A stretch of 64,000 nt of DNA from Vibrio cyclitrophicus (GCA_023206055.1 CP065366.1:3100001-3164000); one strand, 5' to 3'; counted from the first letter of the stretch, positions 17,707 to 27,470 are shown. Numbers and translations are program-made. The notes: generated by a model not told the origin, from the sequence alone.

Positions 17707-18504
17707 TTATCTTTTCTCCGCCACCTTGACTTCATCCCACATGGAATCAAGCTGTTGTAGTGAAAAATCGGTCAAATTTTTATCTTGCTGACGAACTTTT
17801 TGTTCCACCCCTTTAAAGCGACGTGAAAACTTCAGATTGGCTTTGTTCAGCGCCGTTTCTGGATTTTTACCTAAATGTCGCACCAAATTGACCGTCGCAA
17901 ACAGCAAATCACCTAACTCTTCTTCAACCAAATCTTCGTTAGGTGTGACTTGAAGCGCTTCTTCCAGTACCTCGTCAACTTCCTCTAAAACCTTATCAGC
18001 GACTGGGCCAATCGAGTCCCAATCAAAGCCAAATTTTGCGACCTGCTTTTGAATCTTTGTAGCACGTGAAAGCGCAGGTAGAGAGTTTGGTATTGAGTCT
18101 AGAATACTTTCTTGAGTTTTGCCTGCTTGTGCTTTTTCTTTGGCTTTTTCCGCTTCCCAGTTGGCATTGATTTCTTCATCACTGGCAAACTCGGTATCAG
18201 AGAACACATGTGGGTGACGTCGCGTTAGCTTCTCATTGATACCATCAACTACATCAGAGAACTCAAACAGCCCCTGCTCTTTCGCTAACTGGCTATAAAA
18301 GATCACCTGAAACAACAAGTCACCCAACTCTTCTTGCAGGTTCGGCCAGTCTTTGTTGTGAATCGCATCCACTACTTCGTAAGTCTCTTCGATAGTATGC
18401 GGCACAATTGTTTCAAAATTTTGTTTCAAATCCCAAGGACAGCCACCTTCAGGATCGCGCAGCTTAGTCATAATCTGTTCAAGTTGTTCAATCGGGTGAT
18501 TCAT
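17707..18504 (-). CDS. mazG: Nucleoside triphosphate pyrophosphohydrolase MazG
   Basis: Hydrolyses NTPs to monophosphates; in E. coli it lowers (p)ppGpp effects. The 265-residue product contains two tandem MazG domains: GGCPWDLKQNFETIVPHTIEE-type N-terminal half with EETYEVVDAI and EELGDLLFQVIFYSQLA, and a C-terminal half with KVLEEVDEVLEEAL and EEELGDLLFATVNLVRH, each carrying the EExxE metal-binding pattern. It lies just downstream of relA, as in E. coli, but without mazEF between them. Confidence 0.95.
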   Translation of the reverse strand: MNHPIEQLEQIMTKLRDPEGGCPWDLKQNFETIVPHTIEETYEVVDAIHNKDWPNLQEELGDLLFQVIFYSQLAKEQGLFEFSDVVDGINEKLTRRHPHVFSDTEFASDEEINANWEAEKAKEKAQAGKTQESILDSIPNSLPALSRATKIQKQVAKFGFDWDSIGPVADKVLEEVDEVLEEALQVTPNEDLVEEELGDLLFATVNLVRHLGKNPETALNKANLKFSRRFKGVEQKVRQQDKNLTDFSLQQLDSMWDEVKVAEKR

Positions 18505-18555
18505 CTTTTCTTCCTATTCACTGTCTTTGATTTTTAAATTTTAAACTTCACTGAA

Positions 18556-18591
18556 ACTAAAAAGGTGGGCAGCCAAAACCACTCACCTTTC
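18556..18591 (-). terminator. Probable relA terminator
   Basis: On the minus strand AAAGGTGAG pairs with CCCACCTTT (one mismatch; plus 18561-18569 and 18582-18590) and runs into five T. It lies about 170 bp after the relA stop, beyond an ERIC-like repeat. The loop is 12 nt, so it is weaker than the other terminators here. Confidence 0.55.
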
Positions 18592-18646
18592 TATTCTTCT
18601 TGTTAAGCCAACGTGTCATTCAATGCATTGTTCGGTTTTTACTAAG

Positions 18647-18755
18647 TAATTGGCTCTTGTAACAAGGCAGTAAACTTATGAGGCTCCTGAGCATAGCTTG
18701 CCTATGTGATGGAGTGAAATAAGTGAAACTAACGAAGTTAGAAAGCCAAGTACGA
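18647..18755. repeat. ERIC-like intergenic palindrome, copy B (after relA)
   Basis: An imperfect palindrome of about 109 bp with arms TTGGCTCTTGTAAC and the complement of GTTAGAAAGCCAA. The centre GAGCATAGCTTGCCTATGTGA followed by GGAGTGAAA matches copy A downstream of eno. Shared blocks include CAAGGCA, GAGCATAG, CCTATGTGA and AGTGAA. Confidence 0.65.
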
Positions 18756-18763
18756 CGTAAAAA

Positions 18764-20989
18764 CTAGCCCAAGCGTTTAACACTCATGACATCTTTGATT
18801 TGTTCTACTCGGCTAGTCACTCGACTCAGAATCTCAATATTGGTCACTTCCAAATCAAAATCCATCACCGACAGTTGACGTTTATAGTCAATACGGCTCT
18901 TCATTGTCGTCACACTGACTTTTTCGTTCAAGAACAGGGATGTTATGTCTTTCAACAAGCCAGTACGTTCTAGCGCCTCTACACGCAGCGTTAAGATATA
19001 CGAGCCTACGAAACCATCGCCCCACACAGTATCGATGATACGTTCGGGTGCATGTAGGTTAAGTTCACTTAACTGCTCACAATCGCTGCGGTGTACTGAA
19101 ATACCGCGACCTTGAGTTATGTAACCTTTGATCACATCGCCTGGGATTGGCTGACAGCAACGAGCTAAGTGGGTCATTAGGTTATCGACACCTTCAACAA
19201 CGACAGCATCCTTTTTCGGACGGCTCTGATGCGCTGGCTTATTGTCAGACTCAAGCAACTTCTCTAATGCTTTTTTGTCTTCTTCTTCCGCCGTTGGTTT
19301 GTTGACCAAAGCATTGATGTGATTAACGACTTGGTTGATACGCAAATCGCCGCTACCAATACCCGCATACAATTCATCTGGAGTGTTAACGTTGAATCGT
19401 TTCAGCGCGTATTGCTCTGCATCTTTCAGTGTTGCGCCGACTCTGCCTAGCTCGACTTCTAAAATATCTCGTCCAGCTTCGAGGTTTTTCTCACGACTCT
19501 GAGCGCGGAACCAAGCGTTAATTTTTGCTCGAGCTCGGCTTGAATGAACAAAGCCTGTGGTCGGATTTAGCCAATCACGTGATGGATTCGGCTCTTTTTG
19601 AGTGATGATTTCAACCTGATCGCCCATCGCCAACTTATGAGTAAACGGAACGATTCGACCTGCGACTTTGGCACCGATACAGCGGTGTCCAACCATCGAG
19701 TGGATGTGGTAAGCAAAATCCAACGGTGTTGCACCCATTGGTAAATCGACCACATCACCGCGTGGTGTAAAGGCATAGACACGGTCATCAAAGACTTGGC
19801 TTCGAACTTCATCCAGCATTTCGCCAGAGTCCGACATCTCTTCTTGCCAATCGATAAGCTTACGCAACCAGGTGATTTTCTCATCGTAGCCACTGCGTAC
19901 GCCGCTAGATGCACCTTCTTTGTACTTCCAGTGCGCAGCAACGCCCAATTCAGAATCTTCATGCATCTGCTTAGTACGAATCTGAATTTCAATGGTCTTG
20001 CCTTCAGGGCCAAGAACTACGGTATGAATCGACTGATAACCATTCGGCTTTGGATTCGCCACGTAGTCATCAAATTCACTGGGTAGGTGTTTATATTTGG
20101 TGTGAACCACACCTAAGCCGGCATAACAATCTTGCAGTTGGTCTGCGATAATACGCACCGCACGCACGTCAAAAAGCTCATCAAACTCTAAGCCTTTTTT
20201 CTGCATTTTTCGCCAAATACTGTAGATGTGTTTTGGTCGACCGCTGACTTCAGCATTGATGCTTGAACGGTTCATTTCTGATGTGAGATCGTCGACAAAG
20301 TCAGTGATGTATTGTTCGCGCACGATACGGCGCTCAGACAGCTGTTTAGCAATCTGCTTATAGGTATCGGGTTGTTGGTAGCGGAAAGCGTAATCTTCAA
20401 TTTCCCACTTTAGCTGACCAATACCAAGACGGTTTGCTAGAGGCGCGTAGATGTTGGCACACTCTTTTGCTGCCGCACGGCGCACAGCATCAGGGGCCTT
20501 TTTTACTTCTATAAGGTTACAAATTCGCTCTGCTAGTTTGATGACTACGCAGCGGAAATCATCCACCATTGCCAATAACATTCGTCGAACATTATCGACT
20601 TGACCCGAGGCAGCACTGCCTTCAAGGGTCACATTTAGCTGGCCCAAAGCCGCCATTTCTTCCACGCCATCAATCAGCTTTACGGTTTCCTTTCCGTAAC
20701 TTTCTTCAAACGCTTCGCGCTCAAAAACACCGCTTGATACGACTGGGAAGAGTTGCGCCGCTACTAACGTTGCGCGATCCATAGACAAGGTGACCAAGAT
20801 TTCGATCATCTCGCGACCACGCCAAAGCAGGAGCTCGCCTTGCTCGTGATCTTTTAATAGCTCTTCACAGTGACGATAAACTTTGGTCAGTTTATTCGAG
20901 GTTTTTGCGTCTTGATTCAGTGACGCAATCCAATTATCTAGCTCAAACTGTTCGCTTGGGTTTAAATGTGCGCTTCGTACCGCAACCAT
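18764..20989 (-). CDS. relA: GTP pyrophosphokinase RelA
   Basis: Ribosome-associated (p)ppGpp synthetase of the stringent response. The 741-residue product starts MVAVRSAHLNPSEQF. It has a degenerate N-terminal hydrolase-like domain, the synthetase domain (RPKHIYSIWRKMQKKGLEFDELFDVRAVRI region, about 240-270, and NPKPNGYQSIHT), a TGS domain (VYAFTPRGDVVDLPMGATPLDFAYHIH, about 408-435), a zinc-finger region with LARCCQPIPGD, and a C-terminal ACT domain. Tandem ATGs at 20992 and 20989 exist; the spacing from AGGA favours 20989. It follows rlmD and precedes mazG. Confidence 0.97.
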   Translation of the reverse strand: MVAVRSAHLNPSEQFELDNWIASLNQDAKTSNKLTKVYRHCEELLKDHEQGELLLWRGREMIEILVTLSMDRATLVAAQLFPVVSSGVFEREAFEESYGKETVKLIDGVEEMAALGQLNVTLEGSAASGQVDNVRRMLLAMVDDFRCVVIKLAERICNLIEVKKAPDAVRRAAAKECANIYAPLANRLGIGQLKWEIEDYAFRYQQPDTYKQIAKQLSERRIVREQYITDFVDDLTSEMNRSSINAEVSGRPKHIYSIWRKMQKKGLEFDELFDVRAVRIIADQLQDCYAGLGVVHTKYKHLPSEFDDYVANPKPNGYQSIHTVVLGPEGKTIEIQIRTKQMHEDSELGVAAHWKYKEGASSGVRSGYDEKITWLRKLIDWQEEMSDSGEMLDEVRSQVFDDRVYAFTPRGDVVDLPMGATPLDFAYHIHSMVGHRCIGAKVAGRIVPFTHKLAMGDQVEIITQKEPNPSRDWLNPTTGFVHSSRARAKINAWFRAQSREKNLEAGRDILEVELGRVGATLKDAEQYALKRFNVNTPDELYAGIGSGDLRINQVVNHINALVNKPTAEEEDKKALEKLLESDNKPAHQSRPKKDAVVVEGVDNLMTHLARCCQPIPGDVIKGYITQGRGISVHRSDCEQLSELNLHAPERIIDTVWGDGFVGSYILTLRVEALERTGLLKDITSLFLNEKVSVTTMKSRIDYKRQLSVMDFDLEVTNIEILSRVTSRVEQIKDVMSVKRLG

Positions 20990-21025
20990 CATGCCTTCCT
21001 AGTTATTATGTTTTATACCCAAATT

Positions 21026-21090
21026 CAATATGACTAACTGATTCCAAGTTAGTTCGACCATATTGATATCAGCACAGGCTTTCCTGCGCC
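21026..21090. repeat. Two hairpins in the rlmD-relA gap
   Basis: CAATATGACTAACT (21026-21039) pairs with AGTTAGT...CCATATTG (21047-21065) with a small bulge. Next to it GCACAGG (21072-21078) pairs with CCTGCGC (21083-21089). There is no T-run, so a role in termination is unclear. They may be transcript-processing structures between rlmD and relA or a dispersed repeat. Confidence 0.5.
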
Positions 21091-21125
21091 TTTGTGATTC
21101 ATTTTGAAGCCTTGTTTAAGGGCCT

Positions 21126-22445
21126 TTAAGCCTTGATAAAGAGAGCCATCGATTCGAGATGGCTAGTGTGTGGGAACATGTCCAACATACCCAGCTTGGC
21201 TAATTGATAACCTTGTTTTTCTAAGCTCTCAGAATCTCTAGCTAGAGTAGCAGGATTACACGAAACATAAACCACACGCTTCGCTCCTAACGCTGAAATT
21301 TGATCAACGATCCCACTAGCTCCAGCGCGTGCTGGGTCAAGTAATACTTTATCGAATTTCTCTTTTGCCCAAGACTGTGAAGATAAGTCTTCTTCCAGAT
21401 TAGCTTGGTAAAAATCCGTATTGCTTAACTGGTTTAACGCTGCATTAGATGTGGCTTGCTGGACCATTTCATCAACGCCTTCCACACCAACCACAAACGC
21501 TGATTGTTGTGCGATAGGCAGACTGAAGTTACCTAGACCACAAAACAGGTCTAGCACTCGTTCATTCGCTTGAGGTTCTAACCACTCAATCGCTTGAGTC
21601 ACCATCTGCTGATTCACTTTCTGGTTTACTTGGATAAAGTGGTTTGGCTCAAACGGTAACGTCACGCCAGTTTCGCTATAAAAAGGTGCATCGCCGACTA
21701 AGCGAACCAACTTATCAGTTTCGGGCATAGAGTACAGCGTAGCGCCTTCTTCTTTTGCTAACGCAATCAGCGCTTGCTCATCTTTTTCAACCAAAGGCTT
21801 AAGGTGACGTAGCACCATTACAGGACCAGTATCGCCCAACACCAATTCAACGTGTCCTAAAGACGTAAGGCTGTTGAAAGTGTTCAGTAAATTTTTCAGC
21901 TTTGGCAGCAATACATTAAGGCGAGGTTCAAGCACGGCACAGTCGGTGATGTTTTCAATCTGCTTGCTCTGTTTCTTACGGAAACCGAACTGAAGTTGCT
22001 GTGTCTTTTTATCAACAAATAAGCTGATACGTGCGCGACGTCGATAACCGGTTTCATCACCGATAATAGGCTGTGCAACTTCAGTGTTAGCCGTTTGGTA
22101 TTGGCTCATCAGGTGGGTCAGAGATTGCGATTTATGCTCAACCTGAGAAGAGTAACCAAGGTGTTGAAGGTGACAGCCGCCACACTGATTAAAGTGCTTA
22201 CAAAACGGCTTTAAACGCTGCTCGCTCGGCTTCAATAACTTGATGAGCTTAGCTCGCGAGAACTTACTTTTACTCTCAGTAAGTTGAATAACCACCTGCT
22301 CACCGGGCAATGCGCCATCAATGAAAACCGGTTTATTTTTTTGATAAGCGATGCCAGCGCCATTGTGATCCATTCGTTCAACCAAAACCGATTGATGCTT
22401 GGTCTCGAGTTGAGTTTTCTTTTTTGGTTGGAAAAAACGTGCCAT
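21126..22445 (-). CDS. rlmD: 23S rRNA (uracil-1939-C5)-methyltransferase RlmD
   Basis: Iron-sulfur, SAM-dependent methylase of 23S rRNA U1939. The 439-residue product has an N-terminal TRAM domain (about 15-75), the 4Fe-4S cysteines in FCKHFNQCGGCHLQH, the SAM motif VLDLFCGLGNFSLPIA (about residue 294-309), and the catalytic VSCNPATLARD (about residue 392-402). It lies upstream of relA, as in E. coli, and is divergent from barA. Confidence 0.96.
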   Translation of the reverse strand: MARFFQPKKKTQLETKHQSVLVERMDHNGAGIAYQKNKPVFIDGALPGEQVVIQLTESKSKFSRAKLIKLLKPSEQRLKPFCKHFNQCGGCHLQHLGYSSQVEHKSQSLTHLMSQYQTANTEVAQPIIGDETGYRRRARISLFVDKKTQQLQFGFRKKQSKQIENITDCAVLEPRLNVLLPKLKNLLNTFNSLTSLGHVELVLGDTGPVMVLRHLKPLVEKDEQALIALAKEEGATLYSMPETDKLVRLVGDAPFYSETGVTLPFEPNHFIQVNQKVNQQMVTQAIEWLEPQANERVLDLFCGLGNFSLPIAQQSAFVVGVEGVDEMVQQATSNAALNQLSNTDFYQANLEEDLSSQSWAKEKFDKVLLDPARAGASGIVDQISALGAKRVVYVSCNPATLARDSESLEKQGYQLAKLGMLDMFPHTSHLESMALFIKA

Positions 22446-22610
22446 TGCTTGTGCCTAATGTATCTTTTAATAAGTAATTGGTATCCAGGACTCACTATTA
22501 TGCCTTGGAATCATTGTCGAACGTCACGGCTTTGATTAAGCTTACCGTTCACTTAACCGCCATTGTGTGCGTTATTTTCCCATATCCAGACCTCGATGTA
22601 ATTAAAGAAC

Positions 22611-25424
22611 ATGACCAGATATGGCTTAAGAGCCCGTGTAATTACCTTAACTCTAGCTCCAACCCTGATTATTGGGTTGCTATTGAGTGCATTTTTCTCA
22701 TTTAACCGCTATCAAGACCTTGAGGGTCAAGTGGTTAATACTGGTACTAGCATCATTGAGCCACTGGCGATTGCGAGTGAATCAGGCATGAAGCTCGAAA
22801 GTCGAGAGTCTGTTCGTCAGCTTATTAGCTATGCGCACCGAAAGAATTCTAAACTGGTGCGCAGTATCGCGGTGTTTGATGAACGTCATGAGTTGTTTGT
22901 AACCTCGAACTTCCACCCTGACTTTGAAAGCCTGACCTACCCTAAAGACAAACCCATCCCGCATTTAAGCTCATCGAATCTGCTCGATAACACGCTGATT
23001 CTGCGGACGCCTATCATCGCCGAAGGCCAGTACATCAACTCAGCCAACGGTCAATCTCAAGCCAACCAAGCGATCGGCTATATTGCGATAGAGTTAGATC
23101 TATCTTCACTTCGATTACAGCAATATCAAGAAGTGTTCTCTGCTTTCTTGGTATTAATTCTGGGGCTTGGTTTATCGGGCGTGTTTGCGTTCCGCTTGAT
23201 GCACGACGTAACCCAACCGATCACACACATGAAAAATATGGTCGACCGAATTCGTCGAGGTCACCTAGATGTACGTATCGAAGGCAAGATGCATGGTGAG
23301 CTAGATTCGCTGAAAAACGGTATCAACGCGATGGCGGTATCGTTGTCAGAATATCACGTCGAGATGCAGCACAGTATCGACCAAGCCACATCCGATTTGC
23401 GTGAAACCCTTGAGCAACTAGAGATTCAAAACGTTGAGTTAGACATCGCGAAGAAACGCGCGCAAGAAGCGGCTCGTGTTAAGTCTGAGTTCTTAGCGAA
23501 TATGTCTCACGAACTAAGAACACCGCTGAACGGTGTGATTGGCTTTACTCGTCAGATGCTCAAGACTCACCTATCGAACAGTCAAACCGATTACCTGCAA
23601 ACCATTGAACGCTCGGCAAACAACCTGCTTAGCATCATCAACGATATCTTGGACTTCTCCAAACTTGAAGCCGGTAAATTAGCCCTAGAGAACATTCCAT
23701 TTGAATTCCAAGCCAGCCTTGAAGAGGTAGTAAACCTTCAGGCAACCAACGCTCATGAGAAGGGCCTAGAGCTGACACTGAAGATCGACCCTAAAGTACC
23801 GCCAGGCGTAGTGGGCGATCCACTGCGTATTCAACAGATCCTGACTAACCTAGTGGGTAACTCAATCAAGTTTACCGAGCGCGGTAACATTGATATCAGC
23901 GTTGAGCTTCGTTCACAAAGCGAAGATAACATCGAACTGCAGTTCATGGTTCGCGATACGGGTATTGGTATCTCAGAGCGTCAACAAGCTCAGCTGTTCC
24001 AAGCCTTCAGCCAAGCCGATGCAAGTATCTCTCGTCGTTATGGCGGTACAGGCTTAGGGCTGGTGATCACCCAAAAACTGGTCAGCCAAATGGGCGGAGA
24101 GATCAGCCTAACCAGTCGTCTACACCAAGGTTCAACCTTCTGGTTCACTTTGAGACTATCAACGACTGATATGCCGATGACTGAGCTGATTGAGACTCAA
24201 TGCTTACAAGGTAAACAACTGCTGCTTATCGAGCCAAACATGCAAGCGGCATCGATTACTCAGCAAATTCTAACCCAAGAAGGCTTAGTGGTAACGTATC
24301 GTTCGGTTATGCCAGACGAGACGACCTCGTATGACTACGTTCTGCTTAACCTAGCCGCGAACCAAGAGTATCAATTTGATACCGTGAGTGGTTGGGCTAT
24401 CGGTGCGAAGAAGATTGCTCAAAACGTGATTATTGGTACACCAAGTACCGAGCTAGCGCTGGGTGAACAACTGATGAAAGAGGTCGATGTTCAGTGCATC
24501 ACTAAGCCGCTTTCTCGTAAGAAATTACTGCAAACTCTAGTATCAAATCAAGCACCAACCTTGATTGCACCAGCGATTGAAACACACTCAGAAGAGAAGC
24601 TTCCACTTACGGTATTGGCGGTCGACGACAACCCAGCCAACCTTAAACTGATCACAGCTCTGCTCAAAGAACGTGTAGAAACCGTCATCAGTTGTACCAG
24701 TGGGCAACAGGCGATAGACAAAGCAACAGAGACACCATTTGATATCGTATTTATGGATATTCAAATGCCACAAATGGATGGTGTGACCGCTTGCCAGAAC
24801 ATCAAGAAGCTGGCGAACAATGCGAATACACCTGTGATTGCCGTTACCGCGCATGCAATGATTGGCGAACGTGATCGACTGCTTGAAGCGGGTATGGATG
24901 ACTATCTAACGAAGCCTATTGAGGAGCATGTTTTACAACAGGTTCTTATTCACTGGAGTCCAACCTCTGAGGTTGAGCACATCGAAAAAATAGATCCAGA
25001 CCACCCTGCTGTCTCAGCTGAAGTCGACAACGGTCCAATATCAGAAACTGAAGCCAGCGTGCACAAAAACATCATCATTGATTGGCAAGCTGCGCTGAAA
25101 CAAGCTGCCAATAAAGAAGACCTCGCACGCGATATGCTGAAAATGCTCGTAGACTTTATTCCAGAGGTTTATGAAGCAGCAGACAAAGCGATAGAAGACA
25201 GTGACTATCCAGTTGAAGAGCTGATACACATCATCCACAAGATGCACGGCAGCAGCTCGTACAGCGGCGTACCAAGGCTAAAATCGGTATGTGCGACGAT
25301 AGAGAAAGAGCTGCGTTCTGGTACTTCTGTTGAAGACATTGAACCTGAGCTTTTCGAGCTTCAAGATGAATTAGATAAGGTTCAAGCAACCGCGATTCAT
25401 TATTTGAAACCCGCGAAGACCTAG
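22611..25424 (+). CDS. barA: Hybrid sensor histidine kinase BarA (VarS)
   Basis: Tripartite sensor kinase that phosphorylates UvrY/VarA, which drives CsrB-type sRNAs. The 937-residue inner-membrane protein has a membrane segment at about 10-30, a periplasmic sensor, a second segment at about 176-195, HAMP (about 197-250), HisKA with phospho-His in NMSHELRTPLNG (H300), HATPase (GNSIKFTERGN; GGTGLGLVI), a degenerate first receiver-like domain (from about 533), a true receiver (about 662-785, DDN and FMDIQMP with Asp 716, Lys in TKP) and an Hpt domain with HKMHGSSSYSG (His 876). It lies divergent from rlmD, as in E. coli. The ribosome site is weak. Confidence 0.95.
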   Translation: MTRYGLRARVITLTLAPTLIIGLLLSAFFSFNRYQDLEGQVVNTGTSIIEPLAIASESGMKLESRESVRQLISYAHRKNSKLVRSIAVFDERHELFVTSNFHPDFESLTYPKDKPIPHLSSSNLLDNTLILRTPIIAEGQYINSANGQSQANQAIGYIAIELDLSSLRLQQYQEVFSAFLVLILGLGLSGVFAFRLMHDVTQPITHMKNMVDRIRRGHLDVRIEGKMHGELDSLKNGINAMAVSLSEYHVEMQHSIDQATSDLRETLEQLEIQNVELDIAKKRAQEAARVKSEFLANMSHELRTPLNGVIGFTRQMLKTHLSNSQTDYLQTIERSANNLLSIINDILDFSKLEAGKLALENIPFEFQASLEEVVNLQATNAHEKGLELTLKIDPKVPPGVVGDPLRIQQILTNLVGNSIKFTERGNIDISVELRSQSEDNIELQFMVRDTGIGISERQQAQLFQAFSQADASISRRYGGTGLGLVITQKLVSQMGGEISLTSRLHQGSTFWFTLRLSTTDMPMTELIETQCLQGKQLLLIEPNMQAASITQQILTQEGLVVTYRSVMPDETTSYDYVLLNLAANQEYQFDTVSGWAIGAKKIAQNVIIGTPSTELALGEQLMKEVDVQCITKPLSRKKLLQTLVSNQAPTLIAPAIETHSEEKLPLTVLAVDDNPANLKLITALLKERVETVISCTSGQQAIDKATETPFDIVFMDIQMPQMDGVTACQNIKKLANNANTPVIAVTAHAMIGERDRLLEAGMDDYLTKPIEEHVLQQVLIHWSPTSEVEHIEKIDPDHPAVSAEVDNGPISETEASVHKNIIIDWQAALKQAANKEDLARDMLKMLVDFIPEVYEAADKAIEDSDYPVEELIHIIHKMHGSSSYSGVPRLKSVCATIEKELRSGTSVEDIEPELFELQDELDKVQATAIHYLKPAKT

Positions 25425-25471
25425 CGAGTACTTGTTACTCACCAATATTCGTTAGACGGTTTATCCGCCAA

Positions 25472-25506
25472 TAAAAAAGCAGAGCTCATGAGCTCTGCTT
25501 TTTCTG
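25472..25506. terminator. Bidirectional terminator between barA and acpS
   Basis: A near-perfect palindrome GCAGAGCTCATGAGCTCTGC (25479-25498) is flanked by A6 and T5. It serves barA on plus and acpS on minus. Confidence 0.9.
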
Positions 25507-25548
25507 TCTAGAGCATAGAGCACTAGATATAAAGTAGCGATAATCTGT

Positions 25549-25929
25549 TTACGATTCGAGTAACACAGTTGCCACGGCGTAGTGGCGCTCATCCGAGATA
25601 GTCAGATGAATCGATGTTGTGCCATTTGCCTCTGCGATTTCACGCGCTTTTTTATGCAGGCTCAAAACTGGCTTGCCATGTTCATCGTTTGAAATCTCAA
25701 AGTCGTGGAAGGTCACACCCAGAGCGATACCGGTGCCTAACGCCTTAGATGCCGCTTCTTTTGCAGCAAAACGTTTTGCAAGGTAACGTCCTTTTTGCTT
25801 AAGTTGCTGGAATACTTCAAATTCAGAATCCGTCAAAATACGCTGAGCAAAAGCGTCACCACTTCGTGACAATGCCTTTTCAACACGTTCTATTTCTGCG
25901 ATATCTGTACCTAATCCAACAACTGCCAT
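25549..25929 (-). CDS. acpS: Holo-[acyl-carrier-protein] synthase AcpS
   Basis: Transfers 4'-phosphopantetheine from CoA to acyl carrier protein. The 126-residue protein has the metal-binding GLGTDIAEIERVE motif (residues 5-17) and the signature RYLAKRFAAKEAASKALGTGI (in two parts, Lys-Glu pair about residue 57). It is the last gene of the lepA-lepB-rnc-era-recO-pdxJ-acpS cluster, the usual position. Confidence 0.96.
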   Translation of the reverse strand: MAVVGLGTDIAEIERVEKALSRSGDAFAQRILTDSEFEVFQQLKQKGRYLAKRFAAKEAASKALGTGIALGVTFHDFEISNDEHGKPVLSLHKKAREIAEANGTTSIHLTISDERHYAVATVLLES

Positions 25930-26007
25930 GTTTCCTCTACAACTTAACTTCTATCTAACGATTCTACTAATTCGTCGCTTACGACTTAACGCTTACTGTT
26001 TAGAAAA

Positions 26008-26745
26008 TTAAGCGTTGTTGCGTGCTGTTTCCATGATTGCTTTCATGTCTGCAACGGCTTTGTTTAAGCCATCAAACACTGCGCGCCCCATGATCGAGTG
26101 ACCGATGTTCAGCTCGTAGATCTCTGGAAGTGCCGCAATTGGAGCAACGTTGTGGTACGTCAGGCCATGACCCGCGTTGACTGTGATACCAAGATCATCT
26201 GCATAGCTCGCGCCCGCTGCGATCTTCTTCAGCTCGTCTTGTTGATCTTCTTCAGTCTTAGCATCAGCATAGTGACCCGTGTGCAGTTCAATGAACGGTG
26301 CGCCACACGCTTTTGCTGCGTCGATTTGCTCACGGTCAGCATCGATAAACAGAGATACTTTGATACCTGCTGCAGACAGTTTTTCCGTCGCCGCTTTGAT
26401 CTTTTCAAGTTGACCAACCACGTCCAAGCCACCTTCAGTGGTCAGCTCTTCACGCTTCTCTGGAACAAGACAAACAAACTCAGGATTAGTATCGAGGGCA
26501 ATTTGAACCATCTCGTCCGTTACTGCCATCTCCAAATTCATACGAGTTTGAAGTGTCTCAGCCAGAATACGTACATCGCGATCAACGATATGACGACGGT
26601 CTTCACGCAGGTGAACTGTAATGCCGTCAGCACCCGCACGTTCAGCAATTTCAGCTGCGTGTACTGGATCTGGGTATTTAGTACCACGTGCATTACGTAG
26701 TGTTGCAATATGGTCGATATTAACGCCTAAAAGGATTGAGCTCAT
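26008..26745 (-). CDS. pdxJ: Pyridoxine 5'-phosphate synthase PdxJ
   Basis: Condenses 1-deoxyxylulose 5-phosphate with 3-amino-2-oxopropyl phosphate to pyridoxine 5'-phosphate. The 245-residue TIM-barrel protein has GVNIDHIATLRNARGT (residues 7-22), GITVHLREDRRHI (about 41-53), VCLVPEKREELTTEGG (phosphate-binding, Glu/Arg), SLFIDAD and INAGHGL-type VNAGHGLTYHNV. Its start overlaps the recO stop by 4 bp, consistent with coupling. Confidence 0.97.
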   Translation of the reverse strand: MSSILLGVNIDHIATLRNARGTKYPDPVHAAEIAERAGADGITVHLREDRRHIVDRDVRILAETLQTRMNLEMAVTDEMVQIALDTNPEFVCLVPEKREELTTEGGLDVVGQLEKIKAATEKLSAAGIKVSLFIDADREQIDAAKACGAPFIELHTGHYADAKTEEDQQDELKKIAAGASYADDLGITVNAGHGLTYHNVAPIAALPEIYELNIGHSIMGRAVFDGLNKAVADMKAIMETARNNA

Positions 26746-27470
26746 TTTTCAATACTCCGTGCTCTAGAGAGGGCTATTGTTGGCATAAATAGCTCTCTAC
26801 TTTTTAATGGTTTGCCGCCAAGATACGGCTTTAAGGCTATGCGTGTAAAGCGTTTTGCCGCTTTTAACTGCTCTTTAGTGATAAACCTACGTTCACTGAT
26901 TGCGATAAGTTCATCGCCCATAAAAGTCAGGTTGTCTCGACGCACCGAAGCAATGAAACCTTTCTGCTCTCGATAGCGATAAGTCATGCTCGGATCAATC
27001 GCTTCGCCAGTGCCCGCGCAGTGTAAAAAGTCGACGCCATAACCCATAGCGGATAATAGAGCCAGCTCAAAGCGACGTAGCGCTGGCTCAGGATTCTCAT
27101 TATGAGCGAGTTCTGTTAAGGCATGAAGATAGTCGTGAAAAAATGCGGGCATGGCCACTTCGGCCATCAACACTCGCCCAACTAACTCGTTGACGTACAT
27201 TGCTGAATACAGATTGATACCGGCAAGAGGAAGCCCCAAGCTGATCGGTTCAGCTTGGCGCAACGTTTTCATTGAACCATTGCCAGACCACTTAAGCAGC
27301 AGAGGCGTAAAAGGTTGCAATGCACCTTTCAAATTAGAACGCTTACTCCGCGCACCTTTAGACATCAACGTCACCCGACCGTACTCTTCACTGAAGACGT
27401 CCAGAATCAGGCTCGACTCACTGTATGGTCGACGGTGCAACACAAAGCATCGCTGTAACCCTTCGCTCAA
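26742..27470 (-). CDS. recO: DNA repair protein RecO
   Basis: Recombination mediator of the RecFOR pathway that loads RecA onto SSB-coated DNA. The predicted 242-residue product has an N-terminal OB fold (GLQRCFVLHRRPYSESS; EEYGRVTLMSKGARSKRS; QPFTPLLLKWSG) and a C-terminal helical domain. No ATG fits. A TTG at 27470 preceded by GAAGGG gives LSEGLQRCF, matching the family N-terminus. The frame is open up to a GTG at 27512, but an intrinsic terminator hairpin overlaps that region, which argues for the TTG. It overlaps pdxJ by 4 bp. Confidence 0.92.
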   Translation of the reverse strand: MSEGLQRCFVLHRRPYSESSLILDVFSEEYGRVTLMSKGARSKRSNLKGALQPFTPLLLKWSGNGSMKTLRQAEPISLGLPLAGINLYSAMYVNELVGRVLMAEVAMPAFFHDYLHALTELAHNENPEPALRRFELALLSAMGYGVDFLHCAGTGEAIDPSMTYRYREQKGFIASVRRDNLTFMGDELIAISERRFITKEQLKAAKRFTRIALKPYLGGKPLKSRELFMPTIALSRARSIEK

